From: Bradyrhizobium sp. B124
Lineage (GTDB): Bacteria > Pseudomonadota > Alphaproteobacteria > Rhizobiales > Xanthobacteraceae
DNA: 64,000 nt
Reading direction: 5' to 3'
Assembly: GCF_038967635.1 (NCBI RefSeq)
Contig: NZ_CP152413.1
Location: 2,418,001 to 2,482,000 of the forward strand
Numbering within the stretch: position 1 is the first letter of the stretch; each line of letters opens with the position of its first letter. Positions 7,631-16,869 of the stretch are shown here, piece by piece. The notes under the pieces are model-generated. The model saw only the letters and a list, made by a program, of their open reading frames with translations, was not told where the DNA came from and did no database searches. A program made the position numbers and the translations under genes.

Positions 7631-9544
7631 TCAGGCGGCATTCGACCCGAACTCGGGCACGGCGTCCTGAAGGACGGCACGGATGGTCACGCGGTCATCC
7701 CTCTCGATCGCATCTTCCAGCGCCGCGAGCCACTTGCGCAGCGTCGACATCGGAGGCTGGTTCGGCTTGGCGGCCATGACGCCGGCAACGCCGATTTCGA
7801 GCGTCGGCTCCTGGCTTGCGAACAGGATCTCGTTCAGCCGCTCGCCGGGACGGATTCCGCTGAACACGATCTCGACGTCAGCGCCCGGTTGCAGGCCCGA
7901 CAGGCGGATCATCCGCTCGGCGAGATCGACGATCTTCACCGGCTGCCCCATGTTCAGCACATAGACCGAGACGTCAGGTCGCGCCGGTGTCATGGCGTGC
8001 GTCGCGGCGGTGATCACGAGATCGCAGGCTTCGCGGATCGTCATGAAATAACGGACCATGTCCGGATGGGTCACCGTGATCGGTCCGCCGGCCTCGATCT
8101 GGGCCTTGAACTTCGGCACCACGGATCCGTTGGACGCCAGCACGTTTCCGAACCGCACCGAGATCAGCCGCATGTGCGACTTGCCCCTGGCCTCGGCCAT
8201 CAGGTCATGATCCATCGCCTGACAGTACATCTCGGCGAACCGCTTGGTCAGGCCCAGCATCGACACCGGCTCGATCGCCTTGTCGGTCGAGATCATCACC
8301 ATGGCGCTCGCGCCCGCGGCACGCGCCGCGTCGGCGACGTTCACGGACCCGAAGATGTTGGTCTTGACCCCTTCGCTCCAGTCGCGCTCCAGGATCGGCA
8401 CATGCTTGAGCGCCGCGGCATGGAACACGATGTCGGGCTTGAACTCGCTCATCAGGCGCGTGATGCGCTCGCGATCCCTGATGTCCGCGATCCGGCCCTC
8501 GATCTCGGGGCCGCTGTCGCGCGCGGACAGCGCCTCGGTGACGGCATAGAGCGCCGGCTCCGAGTTCTCGACGACCAAAAGACGCGCCGCGCCGAAGGTC
8601 GCGACCCTCTCGCAGATTTCCGCACCGATCGAGCCGCCGCCGCCGGTCACGATGACGGACTTGCCCTTCACCAGCGTCTCGAGCCGCGCATAGTCGATCT
8701 TCTGGCTCGGGCGCAGCAGCAGGTCCTCGACCGCGACATTGGTGAGCCGGGGCGTATCGCCGCCCTCCAGCGACGGCAGGCGGCTGACCATCAGACCGAG
8801 CCGCTTGGCGCGCATCAGCACGCTTTCCGGATGCGCATCCGGCTCGAACGCCGAGGGCGTCATGATCACGCGCTTGATCGGCCGCTGGCGGCTCTCAAAA
8901 TCCCGAATCACGGCTTCGATATCATCGACGCCGCCGACCACGGGAATGTTGCGGATCATCTGGCCGCGGTCCGCGGCCGACGGCGAGAGCACGCCGACCG
9001 GCCAGAGCCGCTTGATGGCCCCGTTCTCGATGCCGCGCAGCACGACTTCCGCGTCGGCCGTGCGTCCGACCAGCAGCGCCGACGCGGCATTGTCGGATCG
9101 GGCATGAAGTCGCGTGCGCGAATAGCGGAAGTAGCGATAGCCGAGGCGCAGCGCGCTCAGCGCGAACACCTCAAGGAAGAAGAACAGGATGATCGTGACG
9201 CGGCCGAGGAACACCGGACTTGGCGAATTCGCTCCGGTGAAGAAGTAGACGTAATCCACCACGACCAGTGCCAGCGTCAGCACCGCGGCGACCCGCAGGA
9301 TGTTCACCGCGTCCGGCAGCGAGGTGAAGCGCCATTTCGCCGTGGTCAGATTGGAGAAATAGCTGACCACGACGCTGAACAGCACGAACCAGGGCAGAAT
9401 GCGCAGCAAATGCGGCAGCCGATCGGTAAGCAGGCTGCCCTCGAAGCGCAGATAAAAGCTCGCCAGCAACGCAAACGTCGTCGCGAGTGCGTCATGTGCC
9501 AGAATCAGGAAGTTGCGCAGGTGGAATTGTGAAAGGCGCGTCAT
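7631..9544 (-). CDS. Membrane-anchored nucleoside-diphosphate-sugar 4,6-dehydratase (CapD/WbpM/PglF family)
   Basis: 637 residues, the size of full-length WbpM-type enzymes. About four N-terminal hydrophobic segments are followed by a linker Rossmann domain and the catalytic SDR. The SDR has VTGGGGSIGAEICER near residue 300, ISTDKAIEPVSMLG, and LTKRFAE with the catalytic lysine. It converts UDP-GlcNAc to the UDP-4-keto-6-deoxy sugar, the precursor of QuiNAc, FucNAc or bacillosamine-type sugars. The 4-reductase/epimerase and initiating transferase nearby would use that product. The gene is co-directional with the flanking minus-strand polysaccharide genes, 83 bp after the ligase gene. Confidence 0.92.
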   Translation of the reverse strand: MTRLSQFHLRNFLILAHDALATTFALLASFYLRFEGSLLTDRLPHLLRILPWFVLFSVVVSYFSNLTTAKWRFTSLPDAVNILRVAAVLTLALVVVDYVYFFTGANSPSPVFLGRVTIILFFFLEVFALSALRLGYRYFRYSRTRLHARSDNAASALLVGRTADAEVVLRGIENGAIKRLWPVGVLSPSAADRGQMIRNIPVVGGVDDIEAVIRDFESRQRPIKRVIMTPSAFEPDAHPESVLMRAKRLGLMVSRLPSLEGGDTPRLTNVAVEDLLLRPSQKIDYARLETLVKGKSVIVTGGGGSIGAEICERVATFGAARLLVVENSEPALYAVTEALSARDSGPEIEGRIADIRDRERITRLMSEFKPDIVFHAAALKHVPILERDWSEGVKTNIFGSVNVADAARAAGASAMVMISTDKAIEPVSMLGLTKRFAEMYCQAMDHDLMAEARGKSHMRLISVRFGNVLASNGSVVPKFKAQIEAGGPITVTHPDMVRYFMTIREACDLVITAATHAMTPARPDVSVYVLNMGQPVKIVDLAERMIRLSGLQPGADVEIVFSGIRPGERLNEILFASQEPTLEIGVAGVMAAKPNQPPMSTLRKWLAALEDAIERDDRVTIRAVLQDAVPEFGSNAA

Positions 9545-9627
9545 CTAACGGACGGGTTGCTGGCAACTGGGAGTTGGCGACGAGACATTGGCAGGCTGTA
9601 GCGTATCTGCGGAGCCCTTGCCAGCGA

Positions 9628-10920
9628 TCATGGACGGATCGGAGGCTCGGGTTCCATATCCGTCCCCAATCGCCCCTTCAACGCCATACCGCCCGCAACG
9701 CCGACGCCCAGCACGTACATCCAGCCTTCATGAAAGTCGAAGATGTGTGAATTAAACAACGAACTTGAAATATTCTGTACCACGACGAGAAGCCCGATCC
9801 AGTTGACGAGGCCGTCGCCGCGGAACAGCAACAGGTGCAGCAGCCACATCGCGTACAGTATCGCTACACCCACAATGCCCCACTGCACGGCGACGTTCAA
9901 CGTTTGATTGTGGGGGTTTCCGATCACTTCGGCGGAAGCCTGGTTCACGCCGCCGGCCGCGACGCGCTCGAACAGGCCCCGCGTCGCGCCGGTGCCGTGG
10001 CCGATGACCGGAGCCTCGGCAAAGAAGCCGAGCGACTTGCGCCAGAATTCGAGCCGCAAACCAAGCGACGTCGGCTCGTTACGCTCCATGTAGAGCTTGT
10101 AGTCGCGCTGGAATGAATCGGCCGTCGCGCGCAGTTGCGGCGAGGCGTACCACGCCGCCACGAACAACGCGCCAGCCCCGCACAGGATCAGGGCGATGCT
10201 GCGCCAGCGCAGATGGAGCAGGGCGAACACCGCGAACATGATCGGAATGGTCACCAGCGCGGTCCGCGACACCACCACGAACGCCATGTTGGCAAGCAGG
10301 CTGAGCGCGATCCCGGTCAGCAACACGGCCGGCAGGACGCGATTGGCCCGCAACAGCATCACGATCGGATAAGCCAGCGCGACCGCGCACAGTGTGAATT
10401 CCTGGCTCTGGTCGATGTAGTTCTTGACGAAGACGCCCTGCTCGCCGGGTGCCGGCGCCCTCAGCGCGAGATGGGGAAAGGCAAGCACCAGCCACGACAT
10501 CAACATCAGCAGCGTGCAGGAGACGAGGAAAGCCACGAACACCCACGTCCCGCGGGCCGAGCGCTGAAAGTGATAGAGCAGCACGGGAAGCACCAAGAGC
10601 TTTGCGGTCGGCCCGACCGCGTACAATCTCGCGCCCCAGGCGGCGTCCGACCAGAGCGTGCCGGCGAGCGCGAGGCAAAACAGCGCGATCGGCGCCACGC
10701 AGATCGGCCGCTTCAGCAGCGTCCAGAACGCCCGCAGGTCGACGGTCGGCGCAATCGAGATCAGCAGCACCACGCCGAAGATGCCGACCAGCGAGGTTGA
10801 CCACGGCAGCGACAGCGCAATCAGGACCGCGACCACGTCGGTCGTGATCTGCCAGCGCGCCGGATCGCGCCAGGCCGGGCACGCCGCGGCGCCTGCCGGG
10901 GATGCCATGCTCGCGCTCAC
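9628..10920 (-). CDS. O-antigen ligase / polymerase family membrane protein (WaaL/Wzy-like)
   Basis: 430 residues, with ten or more hydrophobic segments and one large periplasmic loop around residues 255-320. That loop contains [24 protein letters not shown] and then [14 protein letters not shown], the region conserved in the O-antigen ligase domain. The protein either ligates polymerised O-antigen to lipid A-core or polymerises repeat units; sequence alone does not separate the two. It starts with a GTG whose codon overlaps the hldE stop (GTGA), so it is coupled to core-heptose synthesis. An ATG at 10906-10908 is an alternative start. Confidence 0.85.
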   Translation of the reverse strand: MSASMASPAGAAACPAWRDPARWQITTDVVAVLIALSLPWSTSLVGIFGVVLLISIAPTVDLRAFWTLLKRPICVAPIALFCLALAGTLWSDAAWGARLYAVGPTAKLLVLPVLLYHFQRSARGTWVFVAFLVSCTLLMLMSWLVLAFPHLALRAPAPGEQGVFVKNYIDQSQEFTLCAVALAYPIVMLLRANRVLPAVLLTGIALSLLANMAFVVVSRTALVTIPIMFAVFALLHLRWRSIALILCGAGALFVAAWYASPQLRATADSFQRDYKLYMERNEPTSLGLRLEFWRKSLGFFAEAPVIGHGTGATRGLFERVAAGGVNQASAEVIGNPHNQTLNVAVQWGIVGVAILYAMWLLHLLLFRGDGLVNWIGLLVVVQNISSSLFNSHIFDFHEGWMYVLGVGVAGGMALKGRLGTDMEPEPPIRP

Positions 10921-12389
10921 GCCTTGCCCTCGCGAGCCCGGGCAACCAGCGACGTCGTGCTGTGGCCCTGCAGGATCTCGACCAGCACCACCTCGCCGCC
11001 GGCGGCCTCGACGATCTCGTGGCCGACCACCTGCTCGCGGGTATAGTCGCCGCCCTTGACCAGCACGCTCGGCCGCACCTTCGTGATCAGGTTGATCGGC
11101 GTGTCCTCCTCGAAGATTGCGACGAGGTCGACGGCTTCCAGCGCAGCCAGCACCTCGGCCCGGGCGCGCTCGTTCTGCACCGGACGCCCCTCGCCCTTCA
11201 GCCGCTTCACCGAGGCGTCGCTGTTCAATCCGACGATCAGGCGATCACAGGCGCCGCGCGCGGCCGTCAGCACCTTGACGTGGCCCGGATGCAGGATGTC
11301 GAAACAGCCATTGGTGAAGCCGATCCGCAGATCCTGCCTGCGCCATTCCTCGAGATAGGCGTCGATATCGCCGCCGGCCGGGACGATCTTCTCCTCGGCC
11401 GCCAGCGAGGCGTGCGGCAGAATCTTTCGCCGCAACTCGGCGGATCTGACGATCGCGGTACCGGTCTTGCCGACCGCGACCGCGGCTGCGGCACTCGCGA
11501 TCCGCAGCGCGCCGTCCCAGTCGGCACCAGCAGCCAGCGCCAGCGCCAGCGCAGCTGCGACGGTATCGCCGGCCCCGGAGACATCGCGCACCTTGACCGG
11601 CAGCGCCGGCACATGGATCGAACCGCCGTCCCGCGTCACCAGCGTCATGCCGCGCTCGCCCTGCGTCACCAGCATCGCCTCGCAATCGGCGAGGACCATC
11701 GCATCGGGCGCGGCCTGCGCGATGCTGTCCTGGCTGTCGGCACGGCTGCGGGTCGCCTCGGCGAATTCCTTGCGGTTCGGCGTCAACACGGTCGCGCCGC
11801 GATAGATCGCGAGGTTGGCGCTCTTCGGATCGACGATCACGCGCTTGCCCGCCTGGCGCGCGGCGTCGATCACGTTGCGGATCACGCGCGCGGTCAGCAC
11901 GCCCTTGGCATAGTCGGACAGCAGCACGATGTCGGCGCGCGCAAGGCGCGGCAGGATCGCGTCGATCAGCTGCTGCTCGATGGCGGGCGCGGCCGGCGCG
12001 GCCAGCTCCCAATCGGAGCGCAGCATGTGGGTCGAGAACTGTTCGGAGACGAAGCGCACCTTGCGCGTGGTCGGGCGCGCGGCGTCGCGCACCAGCACGG
12101 TTTCGATCCCCGCCTCTTTCGCCAGCGCCTCGGTCAACACCGTCCCGGCGGCATCCTCGCCGATCAGGCCGACGAAGATGCAGCGGCCGCCAAGCGCGGC
12201 GATATTGCGCGCGACGTTGCCGGCGCCGCCGATATTGATTTCGCTGCGCCTGACCGCGATCACCGGCGCCGGCGCCTCCGGCGAGATCCGCGACACCTCG
12301 CCATAGACGAACTCGTCGAGCATGAGGTCGCCGACGCAGAGCACGGTCTGGCCGGACATTGCACGCGAGATCGCTTCAAAATCGAACAT
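10917..12389 (-). CDS. hldE: Bifunctional D-glycero-beta-D-manno-heptose-7-phosphate kinase / 1-phosphate adenylyltransferase
   Basis: 490 residues, two fused domains. The N-terminal ribokinase/PfkB kinase has [11 protein letters not shown] near 55 and the anion hole [16 protein letters not shown] near 265. The C-terminal nucleotidyltransferase has [16 protein letters not shown] near 357-372, a TxGxFDxxHxGH motif. It phosphorylates heptose-7-phosphate at C1 and adenylylates heptose-1-phosphate, giving ADP-D,D-heptose for the LPS inner core. It starts 18 bp after the hldD stop on the same strand. The phosphatase between its two reactions is probably the GmhB homologue at 61 kb; gmhA is not in the window. 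Confidence 0.95.
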   Translation of the reverse strand: MFDFEAISRAMSGQTVLCVGDLMLDEFVYGEVSRISPEAPAPVIAVRRSEINIGGAGNVARNIAALGGRCIFVGLIGEDAAGTVLTEALAKEAGIETVLVRDAARPTTRKVRFVSEQFSTHMLRSDWELAAPAAPAIEQQLIDAILPRLARADIVLLSDYAKGVLTARVIRNVIDAARQAGKRVIVDPKSANLAIYRGATVLTPNRKEFAEATRSRADSQDSIAQAAPDAMVLADCEAMLVTQGERGMTLVTRDGGSIHVPALPVKVRDVSGAGDTVAAALALALAAGADWDGALRIASAAAAVAVGKTGTAIVRSAELRRKILPHASLAAEEKIVPAGGDIDAYLEEWRRQDLRIGFTNGCFDILHPGHVKVLTAARGACDRLIVGLNSDASVKRLKGEGRPVQNERARAEVLAALEAVDLVAIFEEDTPINLITKVRPSVLVKGGDYTREQVVGHEIVEAAGGEVVLVEILQGHSTTSLVARAREGKA

Positions 12390-12407
12390 CAGTCACCGTC
12401 ATCCGCT

Positions 12408-13388
12408 CTAGCGATAGCGATCCGCGCGATCGAGAAAGCCGTTCACATAGGCTCCGACCGCGTCTTCCAACTGCGTAAAACCGCCATTGTATCCGGCGCG
12501 CCCGAGACGATCGACGACGCTCTGGGTGAAATATTGGTAACTGCCGCGAATCTGCTCGGGCATGTCGACATACTGGATGTTCGGCTGCAGGCCGAGCGCG
12601 CCGTAGGCCGAGACGATCAGGTCCTTGAAGCTGCGCGCCTTGCCGGTGCCGACGTTGAAGAGGCCGGAGACCCGCGGCGTCGCGACCAGCCACATCATCA
12701 CCCGCACGACGTCGTCGACATAGATGAAGTCGCGGCGCTGATCGCCATCGGCGATGCCCTCGCGATGCGACTTGAACAGCTGCACGACGCGGCCCGCTTT
12801 GATGTCGTCGAAGCGGCGCGCCAGCACGCTCATCATCGTGCCCTTGTGATATTCATTCGGGCCGAACACGTTGAAGAATTTCAGCCCCGCCCATTGCGGC
12901 GGCAGAGGTTCGCCTTTCGCAGCGCGCTCGGCGACGACGAGATCGAACAGGTTCTTGCTCCAGCCATACAGGTTCATCGGCCGCAGCCGCTTGAGCGCCT
13001 CAACGGAACCGTCGTCGTCAAAACCCTGGTCGCCGTCGCCGTAGGTGGCGGCCGAAGAGGCATAGATCAGCGGGGTTCCGGTCGCGGTGCACCAATCGAG
13101 CAGCCGCTTCGAGAGACGGAAATTGGTCTCGATCACCAGATCGCCGTCGGTCGCGGTGGTCTCCGAGATCGCACCGAGATGGAGGACGGCATCCAGCCGC
13201 CGGCCCTGCAGCCAAGCCATCAACTCGGCCGGCGGCACGAAATCGGCGATCTGGCGCTTGGCCAGGTTCCGCCACTTGCCGTCGTCCCCAAGAAGGTCGC
13301 AGACCGCCACGTCGCTGCGCCCGGCGTCATTCAACGCGGCCACGACGTTCGATCCGATAAAACCGGCGCCCCCGGTTACCAGAAACAT
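12408..13388 (-). CDS. hldD: ADP-L-glycero-D-manno-heptose 6-epimerase
   Basis: 326 residues from the ATG at 13386-13388. The frame is open 21 codons further up, but the protein plainly begins MFLVTGGAGFIGSNVVAAL. The SDR triad is visible as SSAATYGDG and YGWSKNLFD (YxxxK), and FFNVFGPNEYHKG is typical of HldD. It epimerises ADP-D-glycero-heptose at C6 to the L,D form used by heptosyltransferases. It is the first gene of the minus-strand run hldD-hldE-ligase and diverges from waaF across 135 bp, so both halves of core heptose synthesis probably share that control region. Confidence 0.95.
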   Translation of the reverse strand: MFLVTGGAGFIGSNVVAALNDAGRSDVAVCDLLGDDGKWRNLAKRQIADFVPPAELMAWLQGRRLDAVLHLGAISETTATDGDLVIETNFRLSKRLLDWCTATGTPLIYASSAATYGDGDQGFDDDGSVEALKRLRPMNLYGWSKNLFDLVVAERAAKGEPLPPQWAGLKFFNVFGPNEYHKGTMMSVLARRFDDIKAGRVVQLFKSHREGIADGDQRRDFIYVDDVVRVMMWLVATPRVSGLFNVGTGKARSFKDLIVSAYGALGLQPNIQYVDMPEQIRGSYQYFTQSVVDRLGRAGYNGGFTQLEDAVGAYVNGFLDRADRYR

Positions 13389-13523
13389 GATGAAATCCCG
13401 CCAGATTCCTTTGCAGCCGCCAGCTTTGCCCCACTCCCGCGCCACAGGCAACGACGGCTTTACCTCACTTCGCGAACCGGTTACCGACTTGGCCGCGCCG
13501 ATCCGGCTTTGGCCTGTTTAGAA

Positions 13524-14588
13524 ATGAATATTGATTCAATATCTGACATCGAAACCCAGGATACCGAGGATACCAGACCGATCCTCGTCGTGCCCTATGT
13601 TTGGATCGGCGATTTCGTGCGCGGCCACACCGTGGTCAGGGTGCTCCGCAAGCGCTGGCCCAACCGGCCGGTCGACCTCCTGACCAGCCGGCTTTGCGCC
13701 CCTTTGGTGGATTATATGCCCGGGGTCCGCGCCGGTGTCGTGTTCGACCTGCCGCGCAGCCGGCTGGCGCTGGCCCGACAGCGGGCGCTGGCAGCCGAGT
13801 TTCGCGCCCGGAATTACGCCACCGCGCTGGTGCTGCCGCGCACCTGGAAGGCTGCCATCGCGCCGGCCCTGGCGGGCATCCCGGAGCGGGTCGGCTTCTT
13901 CGGTGAGGCACGGTTCGGCCTGATCAACGCGATGCGATGGGGCGAGAAGAAGCAGCCGCGCTTCATCGACAAGAACGCCATCCTGGCGCTGCCCGATGGC
14001 ACTCCGCGCCCGCCCGAATGGCCGGTGCCGCAGCTGCGGGTTCCCACCGACGAGGTCGGCCGATGGCGGCAGGCCAACGGCCTCGGCACCGGTCCGGCGA
14101 TCGCACTCGGACCCGGCTCGGTCGGGGTCTCGAAACGCTGGACCTATTATCCTGAAGCCGCGCGGCTGTTCGTCGAACACGGCTTCGACGTCTGGGTGGT
14201 CGGCGGCCCCGGCGAGAAGGCGCTGGCGCAGGAGATCGCCGCTGTCGGCGGTCCGCGGGTCCGCGATCTCACCGGCACCGATCTGCGCAACGGCGTGCTG
14301 GCGATGGCCGCAGCCAGCGTCGCTGTGACCAACGACTCCGGGCTGATGCACATCGCAGCCGCGATCGGCACCCCGACGATGGGCATCTTCGGCCCGACCG
14401 ATCCCTATCTCTGGGCGCCCCTCAACGGCCTCGCCGCCACCGTGCAGCAGACCAGGAGCAAGCTGCCGTGCCAGCCGTGCCAGCGCACGGTCTGCACCAT
14501 GAACGACCATCGCTGCATGCGCGACATCGCGGCTGAAGATGTCGTCGGGATCGCCGAGCGCGTGTTGGCTCAGATCAGCGTGCGATAG
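13524..14588 (+). CDS. waaF: ADP-heptose:LPS heptosyltransferase (GT9 family)
   Basis: 354 residues. Translation starts at the ATG at 13524, although the frame is open for 2.6 kb upstream as antisense of hldE/hldD. GT9 features are VPYVWIGDFVRGHTVVRVL at the N-terminus, ALGPGSVGVSKRW mid-protein, and TNDSGLMHIAAAIGTP plus GIFGPTDP in the C-terminal ADP-heptose site. CQPCQRTVC and HRCM near the end are typical of WaaF. It transfers L,D-heptose to the inner core on the cytoplasmic face. Divergent from hldD; its 3' end overlaps the convergent glycosyltransferase by 19 bp. WaaC versus WaaF specificity is judged by overall pattern. Confidence 0.9.
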   Translation: MNIDSISDIETQDTEDTRPILVVPYVWIGDFVRGHTVVRVLRKRWPNRPVDLLTSRLCAPLVDYMPGVRAGVVFDLPRSRLALARQRALAAEFRARNYATALVLPRTWKAAIAPALAGIPERVGFFGEARFGLINAMRWGEKKQPRFIDKNAILALPDGTPRPPEWPVPQLRVPTDEVGRWRQANGLGTGPAIALGPGSVGVSKRWTYYPEAARLFVEHGFDVWVVGGPGEKALAQEIAAVGGPRVRDLTGTDLRNGVLAMAAASVAVTNDSGLMHIAAAIGTPTMGIFGPTDPYLWAPLNGLAATVQQTRSKLPCQPCQRTVCTMNDHRCMRDIAAEDVVGIAERVLAQISVR

Positions 14589-15661
14589 ACCGCGGCGATC
14601 GCGTTCGCCTCCGCATCGAGGCTGAACTTATCCACAACTCGTTGGCGTGCCCGCGCGCCCATCGCCGCGGCCGCGGCCGGATCGCGCATCAGGGGCTCGA
14701 GTGCCGCCACCAGCGCGTCGGCATCGCCTGTAGGCGTCAGCACGCCGGTCGTGCCGTCCTCGACCACGAACTCGGCAGCGCCGGCGCGCGCGGCGACCAG
14801 CGCCGCGCCTGCCGACATCGCCTCGATCAAGGTCAGGCCAAAACCTTCATTGCGCGAGGTGAAGGCGTAGATCGTCAGCCGCTGATACCAGCGCACGACA
14901 TCCTCGATCGGCAATTCACCGGTGATGATGATGCGCGATTGCAGGCCGGCGGCCTCGATCTTCCGCTTCAGCTCATTGGCAAAGGCCAGTTGCTCCGGCA
15001 CCACCGCGCCGACGATGACGGCGGTGAAATCGGGATAGCGCGGCAGCAGCCTGCACATCGCCTCGACGAACACGTCGCTGCCCTTCTGCGCGCGCACCCG
15101 TCCGAAGCAGCCGATCGCATAGCGCCCCGGCAATCCGCTTTCCGCGAAGGCGTTCGCACGGTCGGCCGGCGGCGCATAACTGATGGTGTCGACGCCATGC
15201 ATCACCACGGTGGCGTCGCGCTTCAGATAGGAGGCCGACAGCGGGCTGGTGGCGATGATAGCGTCCATGTTGCGGATCAGCCAGCGCGTCAGCCAGGTGT
15301 GATGACGCTGCGCTGCAGACGTGAACAGCAGCTTCAGCGGCCAGCCGAGCGCGCGCAGCAAAAGCCCGGCAAGCATCTCGTCGTTGCGCCGCGCATGCCA
15401 GATCAGCGGCGAGGCGCGCCGCCACAGCCGCATCAGATCGACAAATCCGATCGCGTCGATGCCGTCCGGCCGGTGCGAGCCGAGCCAGCCTGCGCGAAAC
15501 ATTTTGGCAAGCTTCGGCGCGACCATGCGGTTGGTCGCAGTGACACCCGAATAGCGTCGGTGCAGATTGGGCACGATGAGCACGAGCTCGCCGGCAGGTG
15601 TGTTCTCGATCGGCACGCAAGTCTCCGTTTCGTGCCAGTTCCTATACGCAACATTAAGCAT
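14570..15661 (-). CDS. Glycosyltransferase family 4, LPS core mannosyltransferase LpcC-like
   Basis: 363 residues. The N-terminal half has LVLIVPNLHRRYSGVTATN, a pattern typical of rhizobial LpcC-type enzymes. The C-terminal GT4 half has YAIGCFGRVRAQKGSDVFVEA, TSRNEGFGLTLIEAMSAG and the acidic EFVVEDGTTGVL. LpcC homologues add mannose to the Kdo-lipid A core from GDP-mannose, which manC here can supply. The start is the ATG at 15659-15661; homology begins about 25 residues in, so a downstream start is possible. It converges on waaF and shares an 86-bp upstream gap with galE. Confidence 0.85.
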   Translation of the reverse strand: MLNVAYRNWHETETCVPIENTPAGELVLIVPNLHRRYSGVTATNRMVAPKLAKMFRAGWLGSHRPDGIDAIGFVDLMRLWRRASPLIWHARRNDEMLAGLLLRALGWPLKLLFTSAAQRHHTWLTRWLIRNMDAIIATSPLSASYLKRDATVVMHGVDTISYAPPADRANAFAESGLPGRYAIGCFGRVRAQKGSDVFVEAMCRLLPRYPDFTAVIVGAVVPEQLAFANELKRKIEAAGLQSRIIITGELPIEDVVRWYQRLTIYAFTSRNEGFGLTLIEAMSAGAALVAARAGAAEFVVEDGTTGVLTPTGDADALVAALEPLMRDPAAAAAMGARARQRVVDKFSLDAEANAIAAVYRTLI

Positions 15662-15747
15662 AGTGGCCAGTTCGGCCGCGGCGAAACCCCCTCTTCACCG
15701 CACTCCCGCTAGCATCGCCGGTTAAAGATATCGGGAGAGCTCTATCC

Positions 15748-16761
15748 ATGACCGTGCTTGTGACCGGCGGTGCCGGCTATATCGGAAGTCACATGGTTCA
15801 TGCGCTGGTCGATGCCGGCGAAAGCGTCGTCGTCGTCGACAATCTTTCCACCGGCTTCTCCGCGTTCCTGCCCGAAGGTGTTCCGCTGTTCATCGGTGAC
15901 GCCGGCGACGAGAACCTTGTCGAGGGCGTGATCGCACAGCACGGCATCGACAGCATCATCCATTTCGCAGGTTCTGTCTTGGTGCCGGACTCGATGCGCG
16001 ATCCGCTCGGCTACTACCGCAACAACACCATGACGACGCGCAGCCTGCTCAACGCGGCGGTGAAGGGCGGCGTCAATCGCTTCATCTTCTCCTCGACCGC
16101 GGCCGTCTACGGCAATCCGGACCAGGTGCCGGTGCCGGAGATCGCGCCGACGCGTCCGCTATCGCCCTACGGCTCGTCGAAGCTGATGACCGAGATCATG
16201 CTGCACGATGTCGCCTCCGCCCATGGCATGAGCTATGTCGTGCTGCGCTATTTCAATGTCGCCGGGGCCGACCCGAAGGGCCGCGTCGGTCTCGCCACCA
16301 TCGGCGCCACCCATCTGCTCAAGATCGCGGTCGAGGCCGCGACCGGCCAGCGCGCCAAGATCGACGTGTTCGGCACCGACTATCCGACCCAGGACGGCAG
16401 CTGCGTGCGCGACTTCATCCATGTCAGCGACCTCGTCGAGGCGCATCGCTCGGCGCTGTCCTATCTGCGCGCCGGCGGGCAATCGGTCACGATGAACTGC
16501 GGTTACGGCCGCGGCTATTCCGTGCTCGAGACCATCGAGGCGGTGCGCCGGGTCTCGATGCGCAATTTCGCGGTCGCCTATGCCGCGCGCCGGCCCGGCG
16601 ACATCATGACCATGGTGGCCGACACCACCCGGATCCGCTCGCTGCTCGACTGGACCCCGCGCTACGACGATCTCGAGACCATCGCGAACCACGCGCTGGC
16701 CTGGGAGGAGAAGCTGTTCCGGGAGCGTGGGGGCGCCGCGCGACAGGCAGAATCGGCCTAA
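15748..16761 (+). CDS. galE: UDP-glucose 4-epimerase
   Basis: 337 residues, the standard length. VTGGAGYIGSHMVHAL opens the Rossmann fold, SSTAAVYG carries the catalytic Ser, and YGSSK gives the Tyr/Lys pair near residues 141-145. RYFNVAGADPKGR and the C-terminal RRPGDI are GalE signatures. It interconverts UDP-glucose and UDP-galactose for exopolysaccharide and LPS. A good ribosome site (gggagagc) lies 8-9 bp before the ATG. It is followed after 108 bp by an MsbA-like exporter on the same strand. Confidence 0.93.
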   Translation: MTVLVTGGAGYIGSHMVHALVDAGESVVVVDNLSTGFSAFLPEGVPLFIGDAGDENLVEGVIAQHGIDSIIHFAGSVLVPDSMRDPLGYYRNNTMTTRSLLNAAVKGGVNRFIFSSTAAVYGNPDQVPVPEIAPTRPLSPYGSSKLMTEIMLHDVASAHGMSYVVLRYFNVAGADPKGRVGLATIGATHLLKIAVEAATGQRAKIDVFGTDYPTQDGSCVRDFIHVSDLVEAHRSALSYLRAGGQSVTMNCGYGRGYSVLETIEAVRRVSMRNFAVAYAARRPGDIMTMVADTTRIRSLLDWTPRYDDLETIANHALAWEEKLFRERGGAARQAESA

Positions 16762-16869
16762 AAATCAAGCCGTTATCAAGCTGTTATTGTGCTTGAAAAA
16801 GCCCCGCCAAGCGGGCAAGGAGGTCCGCAACCCTGACGGCCGGCGCTGCCCGCCGTCAATGGAACGCGG

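Noticed and set aside
7199..9532. A 777-codon plus-strand frame opposite the 4,6-dehydratase
   Set aside because: Rich in His, Arg and Asp with no motif; it mirrors the third-position GC of the real gene on the other strand.
10902..13523. A 1228-codon plus-strand open frame from 10902 that runs into waaF
   Set aside because: The first 870 codons are antisense to hldE and hldD and have the Arg/Asp/Gln-rich composition of a high-GC shadow frame. Only the part from 13524 shows a protein family.
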